Positions 1 to 8,085 of a stretch of 64,000 nucleotides of DNA are shown piece by piece; position 1 is the first letter of the stretch, and each line of letters opens with the position of its first letter. The DNA is from Alphaproteobacteria bacterium (GTDB lineage Bacteria; Myxococcota_A; UBA796; CAJQPC01). The translations under genes were made by a program, and so were the position numbers. The notes beneath the pieces were generated by a model. The model saw only the letters and a list, made by a program, of their open reading frames with translations. It was not told the DNA's origin and made no database searches. The stretch is taken from assembly GCA_020632795.1 (NCBI GenBank), contig JACKEV010000014.1, positions 186,001 to 250,000 of the forward strand, in the 5' to 3' direction.

Positions 1-268
1 GCGTCGCCGGGGGCGCTGCCGGGGGGGCTGCTGAGGGCTCCGGGGGAGGCTCGGGCGGAGGGGTCCGCATCGCCATCGGCAGCTCAGGGGCCTCGGCGTG
101 CGCGGGGTTGAACACCTGGGGGGCGACCACGTCCTCGGCGACAGGGACGTCTCCGAAGGCGGAGATGTCGTCGTCGTCTTCGTCGACAGGAAGATCGACA
201 CCGGGCGGCCGACGCAGGGGGGCGTCGAACAGGCTCGCCAGCGGATCAAAGCTCTTGGTGTAGGCCAT
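1..268 (-). CDS. hypothetical protein, N-terminal part (runs off the window edge)
   Basis: The reading frame opens at an ATG (start MAYTKSFDPLASLFDAP) and stays open for 89 codons to the first base of the window, so only the N-terminus is present. After about 25 residues it becomes strongly acidic (a DEDDDD run) and then Pro/Ala/Glu-rich (PPPEPPPEPSAAPPAAPP), which suggests a disordered linker ahead of a domain outside the window. There is no signal peptide or recognisable motif. A TATCCT hexamer lies 8 bases upstream of the start codon and could be a -10 element giving a nearly leaderless message. I cannot assign a function. Confidence 0.6.
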   Translation of the reverse strand, partial: MAYTKSFDPLASLFDAPLRRPPGVDLPVDEDDDDISAFGDVPVAEDVVAPQVFNPAHAEAPELPMAMRTPPPEPPPEPSAAPPAAPPAT

Positions 269-336
269 GGTTCCTCAGGATAGCGCACACGCTCAGAACC
301 CTATCCGAAAGCGGGCGGGGTGGATACGTTCAGACC

Positions 337-1008
337 ATGCAAAACCTCGCCTCACCCTCCCCCATGCCGGTCCCGGAGCGGCGCTGGCGCGATCTCGTCT
401 CGCGCGGCGAGGTGCCGCTGCTGCTGGTCCGGCACGGGCAGACAGCCTACAATCAGCAGCGCCGATTCGTCGGCCGCACCGACATTCCCCTGGACGAGGA
501 CGGCCTCCACCAGGCCCGCCGGCTGGGCGAGCGCCTGACCGGGCTCCCCCGCGCAGCCCTCTACAGCTCCCCCTTGCTCCGGGCCCGGCAGACCGCCGCC
601 GCGCTGGGCAGCCCCGTGGTGGTGACGGGCCTCGAGGAGTTGGATCAGGGCGAGCTGGAGGGCCTCCACGGGCAGGAGGCCTTCCAGCGATACCCCGCGT
701 TCTTCGAGCGTTGGGCCGCTGACCCCGCCGACGTCCGGGTGCCCGGCGGGGAGACCCTGCGGGAGTGCCAGGCCCGCTCGCTCGCGGCCCTGGCCGACCT
801 CGCCCACCGGCACGAGCCCCAGCTCCCGGTGGTGGTGGTCGCCCACCAGATGGTGCTCGCCAGCGTGGTCCTGCACGCGGTGGGGTTGCCGCTGCGCTTC
901 CTCCGGCTGGTGAAGCAGGGCAACACCGCGCTCAACCTGCTGGGCTGGCACCCCGCCCGGGGCCTGCGGGTCTACCGGCTGAACGACACCGGCCACCTGG
1001 ACAACTGA
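337..1008 (+). CDS. histidine phosphatase (phosphoglycerate mutase-like) family protein
   Basis: The 223-residue product has the histidine phosphatase signature LLLVRHGQTAYN, with the phospho-accepting His at residue 33 in the RHG triad. It also has the family's acidic ELDQGELEGL segment and a late VVVVAHQM segment that supplies the second catalytic His. The family removes phosphate from small molecules (2-phosphoglycerate, alpha-ribazole phosphate, sugar phosphates) through a phosphohistidine intermediate. Size and motifs fit a cytoplasmic cobC/gpm-like phosphatase; the substrate cannot be read from the sequence. The residues before about 20 look like an extension, and an internal ATG at 364 is an alternative start. 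Neither start has a convincing ribosome binding site. It converges on the SulP gene 17 bases downstream. Confidence 0.85.
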   Translation: MQNLASPSPMPVPERRWRDLVSRGEVPLLLVRHGQTAYNQQRRFVGRTDIPLDEDGLHQARRLGERLTGLPRAALYSSPLLRARQTAAALGSPVVVTGLEELDQGELEGLHGQEAFQRYPAFFERWAADPADVRVPGGETLRECQARSLAALADLAHRHEPQLPVVVVAHQMVLASVVLHAVGLPLRFLRLVKQGNTALNLLGWHPARGLRVYRLNDTGHLDN

Positions 1009-1025
1009 TCCCGGGGATCCCTGCG

Positions 1026-2537
1026 TCAGGCGGCGCGGACGTCCTCGGACCGGGTGCGGGCCATCAGGGCCTCGGCGTCCTCCAGAATGACCACGACGCC
1101 GCGCCCGGCGCGCTGGTTGCGCCAGCCGTCCAGCAGCTCGACGCTGGCCTGGTCGATGTGGCGGAGGCCGTGGGTGTCGACGCGCACGGGGCGATCCTCG
1201 GGCAGCGACTCCAGGGCATCGGCGAGCAGGGGCAGGGTGACGAAGCTGGCCACGCCGCCGAGGGTGAGCACGGTCACGCCGTCCTCGTCGGTGCGGGTGT
1301 CGATGGCCAGGGCGGCGGTGCGCCACAGCAGGCGGGCGAGCGCCAGGCCCAGCCCCACCAGCACGCCGGTCAGCAGGTCGGTGGCGACGATCGTGGCCAC
1401 GGTGGCCCCGTACACGGCCACCTCGCCCCAGCCGAAGCGCCGCAGGCGGCGGATGTTGTCGACGTTGACGAGCTTGTAGCCGATGTAGACGAGGATCGCG
1501 GCCAGGCTGGCCCGGGGGATCATCGCCAGCACGAAGGGCGCGGCCACGATCAGGCCCAGCAGCCAGCCGCCGTGCAGGATGGCCGACCAGCGGCTCTTCG
1601 CGCCGGCCTCGACGTTGGCCGAGGAGCGCACGATCACGCCGGTCATGGGCAGGGCGCCCAGCGCGCCGCAGATGAGGTTGCCCACGCCCTGGGCGGCCAG
1701 CTCCCGGTCGTAGTCGGTGCGCTCGCCGTCGTGGAGCTGGTCCACGGCGGTGGCGCACAGCAGGGACTCGGCGCTGGCGATCACCGCGAGCGCGACGCCC
1801 GCCGCCCAGATCGAGGGCTCGGACAGCAGCGCGAAGGCCCCGGCGGTGGGCACGTTCAGCGCGCCGGTCAGGGAGTCGGGGACCGAGACGTACTGGATGG
1901 GCAGGCCGGCGAGCTGCGCGATGATGGTCGCCGCGATCACGCCGATCAGCGCGCCCGGCACGGCGTGCAGCGCCTTGGGCCGCAGGTTGTCCCACCCGAC
2001 CAGGGCGATGATCGTGACCACGCCGATCATGGCGGCCATGTGGTGGGCGCTGCCGTCCAGGGGCCACAGCCCGTCGAAGATCGCCGCGGGGATCGTGGAG
2101 AGGTTCTCCAGGCCGTTGCCCTTGGGGCTGTCGTCCAGCATGACGTGGAACTGACTGCCGAAGATGAGGACGCCGATGCCGGCGAGCATGCCGTAGATCA
2201 CCGCGGGCGAGACCGCCCGGAACCAGCGCCCCAGCCGGGCGAGGCCCGCGACGAGCTGGATGCCGCCGCCGATGAGCACGATGACGCCCAGGGCCTCGAT
2301 GCCCCAGCTCTGCACCAGCTCCCACACGATGACGGCGAGGCCGGCGGCCGGGCCGCTGACCTGCAGCGGCGAGCCGGCCAGGAAGCCGACCACCAGACCG
2401 CCGACGATGCCGGTGATCAGGCCCAGGGCGGGGGGCACCCCCGAGGCGATGGCGATGCCCATGCACAAGGGCAGGGCGACGAGGAAGACGACGACGGAGG
2501 CGAGCAGATCCCGCCCCGTCGGCAGGGTGAGGTTCAT
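1026..2537 (-). CDS. SulP-family anion (probably bicarbonate) transporter with C-terminal STAS domain
   Basis: The 503-residue membrane protein starts MNLTLPTGRDLLASVVVFLVALPLCMGIA, the usual SulP opening. It has about ten to twelve hydrophobic segments through residue ~390, including the conserved core around ASAESLLCATAVDQL and GALPMTGVIVRSSANVEAGAKSR. A C-terminal cytoplasmic STAS-like domain follows (about 400-503; VRVDTHGLRHIDQASVELLDGW). SulP proteins exchange or symport sulfate or bicarbonate across the inner membrane. A beta-carbonic anhydrase lies directly upstream on the same strand, 29 bp away, which argues for bicarbonate (BicA-like). A longer upstream frame exists but only overlaps the carbonic anhydrase gene, so the ATG at 2537 was chosen. 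Confidence 0.88.
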   Translation of the reverse strand: MNLTLPTGRDLLASVVVFLVALPLCMGIAIASGVPPALGLITGIVGGLVVGFLAGSPLQVSGPAAGLAVIVWELVQSWGIEALGVIVLIGGGIQLVAGLARLGRWFRAVSPAVIYGMLAGIGVLIFGSQFHVMLDDSPKGNGLENLSTIPAAIFDGLWPLDGSAHHMAAMIGVVTIIALVGWDNLRPKALHAVPGALIGVIAATIIAQLAGLPIQYVSVPDSLTGALNVPTAGAFALLSEPSIWAAGVALAVIASAESLLCATAVDQLHDGERTDYDRELAAQGVGNLICGALGALPMTGVIVRSSANVEAGAKSRWSAILHGGWLLGLIVAAPFVLAMIPRASLAAILVYIGYKLVNVDNIRRLRRFGWGEVAVYGATVATIVATDLLTGVLVGLGLALARLLWRTAALAIDTRTDEDGVTVLTLGGVASFVTLPLLADALESLPEDRPVRVDTHGLRHIDQASVELLDGWRNQRAGRGVVVILEDAEALMARTRSEDVRAA

Positions 2538-2566
2538 GACAGGACTCCAGGCGTTCGAGGGGGAGT

Positions 2567-3220
2567 TCAGGAAGCCATCTGGCGGCGCATCAGGGGCTCG
2601 AAGGCGCGGGTCTCCGGGTTGTAGGCGGTGACCTCGCCCGCGCCGATGTCGTAGACCCAGCCGTGGAGCTGGAGCGCCCCGGCGCGCTCGCGCTCGGCGA
2701 CGAAGTGGTGGGAGCGGAGCTGGTCGAGCTGCGCGCGCACGTTGCAGTGGACCGCGAGCTGGAGCCGCTCCGCGTCGCCCGCGGGGGTGTTGTCGAGGCT
2801 GACGAGCTGGCGGGTGGTCTCGGCGTGGCGCAGCCACCGGCGCACCTTGGGGAGCTGCGCGAGGCTGGAGGGGTTGAGCAGCCCGGACATCGCTCCGCAG
2901 CCGCTGTGCCCGCACACCACGATGTGCTGAACGCCGAGCGCGACCACGGCGTACTCCAGGGTGGCCACCTCGCCGGTGTCGTTCACCCCCGCCGGCGGGA
3001 TCAGGTTGCCGGCGTTGCGGATGATGAACAGCTCGCCGGGGGAGGTCTGGGTGATCAGGCTCGGATCCACCCGGGAGTCCGAGCAGGTGATGAACAGCAC
3101 CTGCGGCGCCTGGCCCTCCCGGAGCGTCGAGAAGAGGTCGGTCATCCCAGGGTAGACCTGCTCGCGGAAGCGGCGGACACCATTGACGAGGTGAACGGGG
3201 GGGGCGGCGTTTCCGGACAT
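2567..3220 (-). CDS. beta-class carbonic anhydrase
   Basis: The 217-residue protein interconverts CO2 and bicarbonate. The beta-class zinc site is complete: CSDSR gives Cys46 with the Asp48/Arg50 dyad, and HSGCG gives His105 and Cys108. Length is typical for bacterial beta-CAs and there is no signal peptide, so it acts in the cytoplasm. I chose the ATG at 3220 (MSGNAAPPVHLVNG) because a GGAG sequence lies about 9 bases upstream; an in-frame GTG at 3232 would add four residues. It is the first gene of a two-gene operon with the SulP transporter, a pairing known in bicarbonate uptake and also in supply to carboxylases. The window also encodes PEP carboxylase, which consumes bicarbonate, at 34.9 kb. 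Confidence 0.93.
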   Translation of the reverse strand: MSGNAAPPVHLVNGVRRFREQVYPGMTDLFSTLREGQAPQVLFITCSDSRVDPSLITQTSPGELFIIRNAGNLIPPAGVNDTGEVATLEYAVVALGVQHIVVCGHSGCGAMSGLLNPSSLAQLPKVRRWLRHAETTRQLVSLDNTPAGDAERLQLAVHCNVRAQLDQLRSHHFVAERERAGALQLHGWVYDIGAGEVTAYNPETRAFEPLMRRQMAS

Positions 3221-3238
3221 CGTGCGCTCCACAGGTTC

Positions 3239-3290
3239 AATGGTTCACGTATAAAAACATTTGAATATTTTCATGTGAAGACATGGTAAC
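3239..3290 (-). promoter_or_regulatory. AT-rich leader and possible operator of the carbonic anhydrase/SulP operon
   Basis: A short AT-rich island in otherwise ~70% GC DNA sits just upstream of the carbonic anhydrase gene. It contains an imperfect dyad with arms TTTGAA / TTCATG around TATT (near 3260-3277). It could be a promoter with an overlapping operator. I do not see a clean -35/-10 pair, so the call rests on composition and position. Confidence 0.3.
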
Positions 3291-3340
3291 CACCAGATCG
3301 CGGACCGCCAAGTCCCTCCTCAACGATTTTCAGAGGATCC

Positions 3341-4357
3341 TCAGGGTGCCCGGACGACGACCTTGCCGAAGTGCTGCCCCGAGGCCAGGTAGCGCAGCGC
3401 CTTGGGCAGCGTGGCGAAGTCGAACACCCGGTCCACGATGGGCCGGACGTCGGTGTGCAGGCTCAGAGCGCGGTTGAGGGCCTCGAAGTCGGCCCGGTTG
3501 CCCACGAAGATGCCCTGGACCCGGACGCTGTGCATGAGGATCCGGGTCAGGGCCACGTCGCTCCGGGCCCCGGCCAGCACGCCGATCAGCGCCACGGTCC
3601 CCCCGACGCGCACCGCGCGCAGGGATTCGTCCAGGGTGCCCGCGCCCCCGACCTCGACCACCAGGTCCACGCCGCGGTCTCCGGCGATCCTCGCGGCCTG
3701 CTTGCCCCAGCGCTCGACCTGCCGGTAGTTGATGGTGTGGTGGGCCCCCAGCTCGGAGGCCCGGGTCAGCTTGTCGTCGCTGGACGAGGTGATGATGACC
3801 CGGGCGCCCTGCAGCCGGGCGAGCTGCATGGCGAGCAGGGAGACGCCGCCGGTGCCCAGGGTGAGCACGGTGTCCCCGGCGGTCACCCGCCCCTCGGTGA
3901 CCACGGTCCGCCAGGCGGTGACCCCTGCGCAGGGCAGGCAGGCGGCCTCGTCGTCGGAGAGGTGCTCGGGCACGGCCACCGCGCTGTCCTCGTGCACCAC
4001 GAGGTACTCCTGCATCACCCCGTCCAGGGGCCCGCCCAGGGTGGTGCGCTCAGCCCGGCGGTCCGGTGGCCCCTCCAGCCAGCTCTGGGAGAAGATGGGG
4101 CTGACGCGATCGCCCACCGCGAAGCGCCGCACCCCCGGCCCCAGCTCGACCACCACCCCCACCCCGTCGGAGCAGGGCACGAGCGGCAGCTTCTGGCGGG
4201 GGTTGTAGATGCCCCGGACCATCAGGAGGTCGCGGTAGTTGATGGACGCGGCGGTCAGCCGGACGGTGAGCTGCCCGGGGCCGGGGCGCGGCTCGGGGCG
4301 GTCGGTGAGGCGGAGGTGATCGAGGCCGAAGGAGCCCTGGATCTCCCAGGCGCGCAT
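3341..4357 (-). CDS. zinc-type alcohol dehydrogenase-like / quinone oxidoreductase (MDR superfamily)
   Basis: The 338-residue protein has the N-terminal GroES-like domain (ASINYRDLLMVRGIY, then PCSDGVGVVVELGPGV and VGDRV) and the Rossmann half with LTLGTGGVSLLAMQLARLQGA, the NAD(P)-binding glycine motif. The structural-zinc cysteine cluster of classical alcohol dehydrogenases is absent, which places it nearer the quinone-oxidoreductase-like branch. It should reduce or oxidise an aldehyde, ketone or enone with NAD(P)H in the cytoplasm. The start ATG at 4357 yields the canonical MRAWEIQGSFGLDHLRL opening. A TATAGC hexamer about 30 bp upstream could be its -10, overlapping the end of the neighbouring gene on the same strand. 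Confidence 0.88.
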   Translation of the reverse strand: MRAWEIQGSFGLDHLRLTDRPEPRPGPGQLTVRLTAASINYRDLLMVRGIYNPRQKLPLVPCSDGVGVVVELGPGVRRFAVGDRVSPIFSQSWLEGPPDRRAERTTLGGPLDGVMQEYLVVHEDSAVAVPEHLSDDEAACLPCAGVTAWRTVVTEGRVTAGDTVLTLGTGGVSLLAMQLARLQGARVIITSSSDDKLTRASELGAHHTINYRQVERWGKQAARIAGDRGVDLVVEVGGAGTLDESLRAVRVGGTVALIGVLAGARSDVALTRILMHSVRVQGIFVGNRADFEALNRALSLHTDVRPIVDRVFDFATLPKALRYLASGQHFGKVVVRAP

Positions 4358-4388
4358 GGGTAGTGTCCGGGGTTGGGGAAGAGGAAGG

Positions 4389-5795
4389 CTATAGCGGGCG
4401 GTCGGGGGGTGGGCCATCGCCGCCGGGCACCTTGGCGCAGGGGATCGCCTCGGTCCGATCCACCAGCGTCCGGGTCCACCAGCCGTCCTCCAGCGCCTCG
4501 GTGAAGCGGTAGTCCCAGTACCCGATGCGCACCGCGACCGGCTCGGCTGGCAGGTCCGTGGCGAAGAGCGGCTGCACCGCCGCGGGGTTGTGACACAGAC
4601 GCTCGACCAGGGCGCGCACATACCCCGGGTGGCCCCGCCGGAAGGCCAGCCCGTAGAACCACAGACGGAAGTCCACCCGGGGCTGGTGGGGGGAGACGAA
4701 GGGCGGCGCGCGGTCTGCAGACCCCGGTTTGTAGTGCATGTCGTGCTCGACCCACACCCCGCCCGCCAAGGTCTCGAACTGAGGCTCCACCCGCTCGGTC
4801 GTGATGTGACCGAACAGGTGGTAGTTGTTGGCCACCCGGAAGGGCCGCAGCGGCGCCCACAGCGCGGGCAGCAGCTCCACGTCCGCGAACCGAGCCAGCC
4901 CCATGCCCACCGACGCGAGCAGCCAGAGAGCGGCCAGGGGCCCGACGAGGGCGGCGTGGAGGCGCCGACGCGCCCGGGACGGCGGAGGAGCGGTCTTCCA
5001 TGAGGCCCACGACATCGGGATCACCGACGACAGCCAGCCGTTGAGCCGCGCGACGTCGCGGTCCTCGAGCAGGCTGATGTGCAGCACCAGGGCCAGGTGC
5101 GGGAAGAAGCCGTAGTTGGCGGTGGCGATGTTCACGAGCTGGAAGAGGGTGAAGACGGCCCCCGCCGCGAGCCGGGCCTTGCGCGGGCCGAAGATGGCGA
5201 AGGGGAGCAGCAGCTCGAAGAACAGGGTGAAGGCGCTCTCCAGATCGTGCCACCACCCGGGCAGGTGGTGGGCGAACCAGGCCAGGGCCGTGGGCAGGGG
5301 CGCGGTCTCGTAGTAGGCGTGCATCGCGCTCAGGTCCTGCCAGTCGCCCAGGTGGGACTGCCACTTGGCCAGCCCCGACTCGAAGTAGAGCTTGAACAGC
5401 AGCAGGCGCAGCAGCAGGGACCCCACACGATCCCGGTGGTCCCGGGCGATCAGCGCGGCGACGAAGCAGCACTCGATCAGCAGGTTGTCCCACTGGAAGC
5501 TCAAGAAATCCCGGCAGGCCACCGCTTGGCCCAGGTACAGCGCCCCGGAGACCGCGAAGCACAGCCGGGGGGCCAGTCCCACGAGCGCCGCCACACAGAG
5601 CCCCGCGCCCAGGAACACCCCCCCGGTCAGCGCCCATTCGTCGCGCAGCCACCACATCCAGGTGGGCAGCGCGGTGAAGCCGACCTCCCCCCGGGCGCTC
5701 AGCGCGTCCAGCCACGGGCCCACCGGCAGGAGCCCCTCCGGGCCGATCAGGAGCTGCACCTGGACCCCCAGGGAGGCCCAGGCGACGAGCGCCAC
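4389..5795 (-). CDS. lipase maturation factor (LMF)-like integral membrane protein
   Basis: The protein (468 residues from the GTG start) is polytopic and carries LMF-family landmarks: FLSFQWDNLLIECCF, the segment KLYFESGLAKWQSHLGDWQDLSAMHAYYETAPLP, then LAWFAHHLPGWWHD and the family-typical soluble C-terminus with W-rich segments. LMF1 in animals is an ER membrane protein needed for folding of secreted lipases; bacterial homologues are uncharacterised. The frame remains open upstream to a CTG at 5858 preceded by an AGGAG, and the extra 21 codons (SEPAPDLPLVHRLFHGALAV) read as a natural N-terminus. The true start may therefore be a CTG. It is divergent from the small gene at 6007. Confidence 0.75.
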   Translation of the reverse strand: MALVAWASLGVQVQLLIGPEGLLPVGPWLDALSARGEVGFTALPTWMWWLRDEWALTGGVFLGAGLCVAALVGLAPRLCFAVSGALYLGQAVACRDFLSFQWDNLLIECCFVAALIARDHRDRVGSLLLRLLLFKLYFESGLAKWQSHLGDWQDLSAMHAYYETAPLPTALAWFAHHLPGWWHDLESAFTLFFELLLPFAIFGPRKARLAAGAVFTLFQLVNIATANYGFFPHLALVLHISLLEDRDVARLNGWLSSVIPMSWASWKTAPPPSRARRRLHAALVGPLAALWLLASVGMGLARFADVELLPALWAPLRPFRVANNYHLFGHITTERVEPQFETLAGGVWVEHDMHYKPGSADRAPPFVSPHQPRVDFRLWFYGLAFRRGHPGYVRALVERLCHNPAAVQPLFATDLPAEPVAVRIGYWDYRFTEALEDGWWTRTLVDRTEAIPCAKVPGGDGPPPDRPL

Positions 5796-5852
5796 GACCG
5801 CCAGGGCGCCGTGGAACAGGCGGTGGACGAGGGGCAGATCGGGCGCGGGCTC

Positions 5853-5884
5853 GGACAGTTTTCGGCTCCTGTTTGCGCTATATT
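5853..5884 (+). promoter_or_regulatory. putative promoter with TATATT -10 (copy 1 of a repeated promoter motif)
   Basis: Rare AT-rich sequence GCTATATTATCA contains a good -10 hexamer (TATATT, 5879-5884). A GGACAGTTTTCGG block lies 26 bp upstream of it. The same two blocks recur at 6190-6231 with 10 bp more spacing. It faces the small gene at 6007, leaving a leader of roughly 115 nt. Confidence 0.4.
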
Positions 5885-6006
5885 ATCAGAGTAGACAGGA
5901 GCCCCCTCGGACCCCTCTTCGCGCGGCAGGACGCCCGCGCGGTCGCGTGGTCCACGACGGGTCGGATCTGGAGGATTCGATCCGGATTCCATGCAAGGAG
6001 AGCCAG

Positions 6007-6183
6007 ATGTCTCAGAACGACGAGCGCGTGGAGCGCGCCCGCGGCCGCCGCCTCGAGCGCCTGCGGGACACGGCGATCTGCCTGATCGCCAAGGAGATCC
6101 TGGGCCGTCGCCGCGCGAACCGCGAGGAGCGCGAGCTGGCGACCGCGCTGCTGGCCAGCCTGCACGGCCCGGGGCTCTTCTGA
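6007..6183 (+). CDS. small charged helical protein of unknown function
   Basis: The 58-residue protein (MSQNDERVERARGRRLERLRD...) starts at an ATG preceded by AAGGAGAGCC, a good ribosome binding site. It is rich in Arg, Glu and Ala, so it should be almost entirely helical. A short hydrophobic patch (TAICLIAKEIL) lies between two basic stretches, which could make a nucleic-acid-binding or adaptor helix. There is no cysteine motif and no clear membrane span. It sits between two near-identical promoter-like elements and upstream of another unknown gene. Codon use matches its neighbours and the SD is strong, so I regard it as a real gene, function unassigned. Confidence 0.6.
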   Translation: MSQNDERVERARGRRLERLRDTAICLIAKEILGRRRANREERELATALLASLHGPGLF

Positions 6184-6189
6184 TCGCGC

Positions 6190-6231
6190 GGACAGATTCC
6201 GGACACACGGAGCCCGAGTCTGTGCTATATT
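6190..6231 (+). promoter_or_regulatory. putative promoter with TATATT -10 (copy 2 of a repeated promoter motif)
   Basis: GCTATATTAATAATG supplies a -10 hexamer (TATATT, 6226-6231), with GGACAGATTCCGG starting 36 bp upstream. Both blocks match the element at 5853-5884, but the spacing is one helical turn longer. The next gene begins at 6382, so a transcript would carry a leader of about 140-150 nt that is GC-rich and could fold. Confidence 0.4.
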
Positions 6232-6381
6232 AATAATGTCGAGAGGGGGGCGCGTCGACACGGAGTCGGCCCGTCCTGACCTTGACTGAGACAGTGAACG
6301 ACGTCGTACGGCCGACGGCGGCGGGCGCTGTCCACCCCCCGAGGGATCGGGGTTTGTGCAACAATCGTCAAAGGAGCATGA

Positions 6382-6906
6382 ATGCGCGACGACAAGCGAC
6401 TGGTCTACATCCTCGACAACAAGGCGACCCCCGAGGAGCCCGTCTCCGAGGTCTTCGCCCGCGTGGAGCAGACCATCCGCGAGCTGGAGAGCGCCTTCTT
6501 CAACCACGACGTGGACGTGAAGCCGGAGGAGACCGAGGCCGAGCGTCCGGACGCGATCAGCCAGGTCATGGCCCTGCGCCACGCGATCCAGGAGCTGTCC
6601 GTGCGGGAGGCCGCCATGCTGTGCGTGGCCTGCGGGCTGCACCTGGCCAGCGAGGTCACGGGCGACCAGCCCGAGCTGGAGCAGCTGCGCCAGCTCGATG
6701 GCCTGTCCATGGCGTTCACCTCTGAGTTCTCGGCGATCAACGCCGAGGGCCGCGAGCAGCCCGAGGGCGCCGTGAAGGTGTACACCCTGGTCAAGGCCCG
6801 ACCCGACACGGACCGGCAGGAGCTGCCCGTGATCGCCGTCGAGCTCATCCGTGAGGGTGAGCAGACCGCGCTGACCGCGTACACGGACCAGTCCTACAAG
6901 GGCTGA
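6382..6906 (+). CDS. hypothetical acidic cytoplasmic protein
   Basis: The 174-residue product starts MRDDKRLVYILDNKATPEEPVSEVF after a strong AAGGAGC site; a second ATG four bases upstream is in another frame. The N-terminal half is acidic and helical (FARVEQTIRELESAFF; EETEAERPDAISQVMALRHAIQEL). The middle has two cysteines in LCVACGLHL. The C-terminal third is beta-like (KVYTLVKARPDTDRQELPVIAVELIREGEQTALTA). No signal peptide or membrane span is seen, and I recognise no family. It is preceded by a long leader with its own promoter-like element and followed by a strong hairpin, so it is probably a single-gene transcript. Confidence 0.6.
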   Translation: MRDDKRLVYILDNKATPEEPVSEVFARVEQTIRELESAFFNHDVDVKPEETEAERPDAISQVMALRHAIQELSVREAAMLCVACGLHLASEVTGDQPELEQLRQLDGLSMAFTSEFSAINAEGREQPEGAVKVYTLVKARPDTDRQELPVIAVELIREGEQTALTAYTDQSYKG

Positions 6907-6913
6907 TCCAACC

Positions 6914-6945
6914 TGCGCGGGGTGATCTTCGGGTCGCCCCGCGCA
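6914..6945. terminator. hairpin between convergent genes, likely bidirectional terminator
   Basis: A perfect 9-bp inverted repeat (TGCGCGGGG / CCCCGCGCA) with a 14-nt loop fills the 43-bp gap between two convergent genes. It has no U-tract, as is common in very GC-rich genomes. Confidence 0.5.
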
Positions 6946-6949
6946 CCCA

Positions 6950-8074
6950 TCACAGCTCCGCGAGCACCTCCAGGATGGGGTGCAGCACAGACGCACCCAG
7001 CTTCCGGCAGCGCTCGGGGGACCAGCCCCAGGCGAGGTCCGGGGCGTCGGCGTTGTCCTTGAAGGGCTGCTCCAGGGTCATCGCCAGGCAGCTGTACCGC
7101 TCGGCGACCTGGCTGGTGCACATGGTCATGTTCGCCTTGCCGGGCTCGTCCACCGGGTAGCCGTGGACCCGCTGGAAGTCGGGGTTGGCGCGCTCGTAGT
7201 GGACCTCGAAGCGCTGCTGGAGCGCGGCGAGGCGCGCCGTCCAGGAGGGCACGCCCTCGGCGCCGGAGATGAAGTTGTAGGGCAGGGCCTCGTCGCCGTG
7301 GACGTCCAGGCAGAAGTCCACGCCGGTCTCGTCCATGCGATCCCGCACGAGCTTGACCTCGGGGCTGCGCTCGAGGGTGGGCGCGTGCCACTCCCGGTTG
7401 AGGTTGGCCCCGCAGGCGTTGACCCGCAGGTGCCCGCGGCGGCTGCCGTCGGGGTTCATGTTGGGGACCACATACAGCACAGAGCGCTCCAGGAGCCGGC
7501 GGGCCAGGGGATCGGCCGGGTCCAGCACGCGGGCGAGGAAGCCCTCCATCCACCACTCGGCCATCGTCTCGCCGGGGTGCTGGCGGGCGATCACCCAGAG
7601 GACCTTCTTGTGTGGGGCGGGCTCGCCGACGACCAGGAGGTCCATGTCCGCGCCGTCGAGGGTTCGCCCCAGGACCTCGTGGCGGCAGCGGGGGGAGCGG
7701 GCGCAGCGGGCGATGAGGTCGAGGTGTTGCTCGTGGCTGTACGGCGCGAAGTAGGCCAGCTCGACCGCGTCGGTCTCCGGGGTGAGGGAGATCGTGAGCA
7801 CGCCGTCCGTGTAGGTGGTGTCCACCCGGCGCCAGGCCTGCCGGTCGTGGGAGGCCGCCGCGCGGTAGTCCTCCCAGCCCTCGGGGTAGCTGGTCTTGCC
7901 GGCGTTCACGATGCGCAGGGTCAGGGGCACGCCCCGGGCGCCGGAGACGCGGAAGTGGAACCACTGGAGGTGCTCGTCGCCAGCGTCGTTGCGGATCTCG
8001 AGCCGGACGTCCGAGGGGTCGGAGGCGTCGATGACCGTGATGTTGCCGGAGTGGAAGGCGTCGCTGATGTGCAT
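6950..8074 (-). CDS. M14-family zinc carboxypeptidase (cytosolic/AGBL-like subfamily)
   Basis: The 374-residue protein has an N-terminal beta-sandwich-like domain (about 1-125), typical of cytosolic carboxypeptidase-like members, followed by the M14 catalytic domain. Zinc ligands are visible: RQHPGET provides His166 and Glu169, and LDVHGDE provides His259. NMNPDGSRRGHLRVNACGANLNREW is the family's substrate-carboxylate and arginine region, and MTLEQPF carries the expected catalytic Glu. There is no signal peptide, so it is probably cytoplasmic. Relatives remove C-terminal residues, including glutamate from polyglutamylated tails in eukaryotes; the bacterial substrate is unknown. The ceramidase-like gene lies 11 bp upstream on the same strand, suggesting co-transcription. 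Confidence 0.88.
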   Translation of the reverse strand: MHISDAFHSGNITVIDASDPSDVRLEIRNDAGDEHLQWFHFRVSGARGVPLTLRIVNAGKTSYPEGWEDYRAAASHDRQAWRRVDTTYTDGVLTISLTPETDAVELAYFAPYSHEQHLDLIARCARSPRCRHEVLGRTLDGADMDLLVVGEPAPHKKVLWVIARQHPGETMAEWWMEGFLARVLDPADPLARRLLERSVLYVVPNMNPDGSRRGHLRVNACGANLNREWHAPTLERSPEVKLVRDRMDETGVDFCLDVHGDEALPYNFISGAEGVPSWTARLAALQQRFEVHYERANPDFQRVHGYPVDEPGKANMTMCTSQVAERYSCLAMTLEQPFKDNADAPDLAWGWSPERCRKLGASVLHPILEVLAEL

Positions 8075-8085
8075 GGGTGCTGTCC

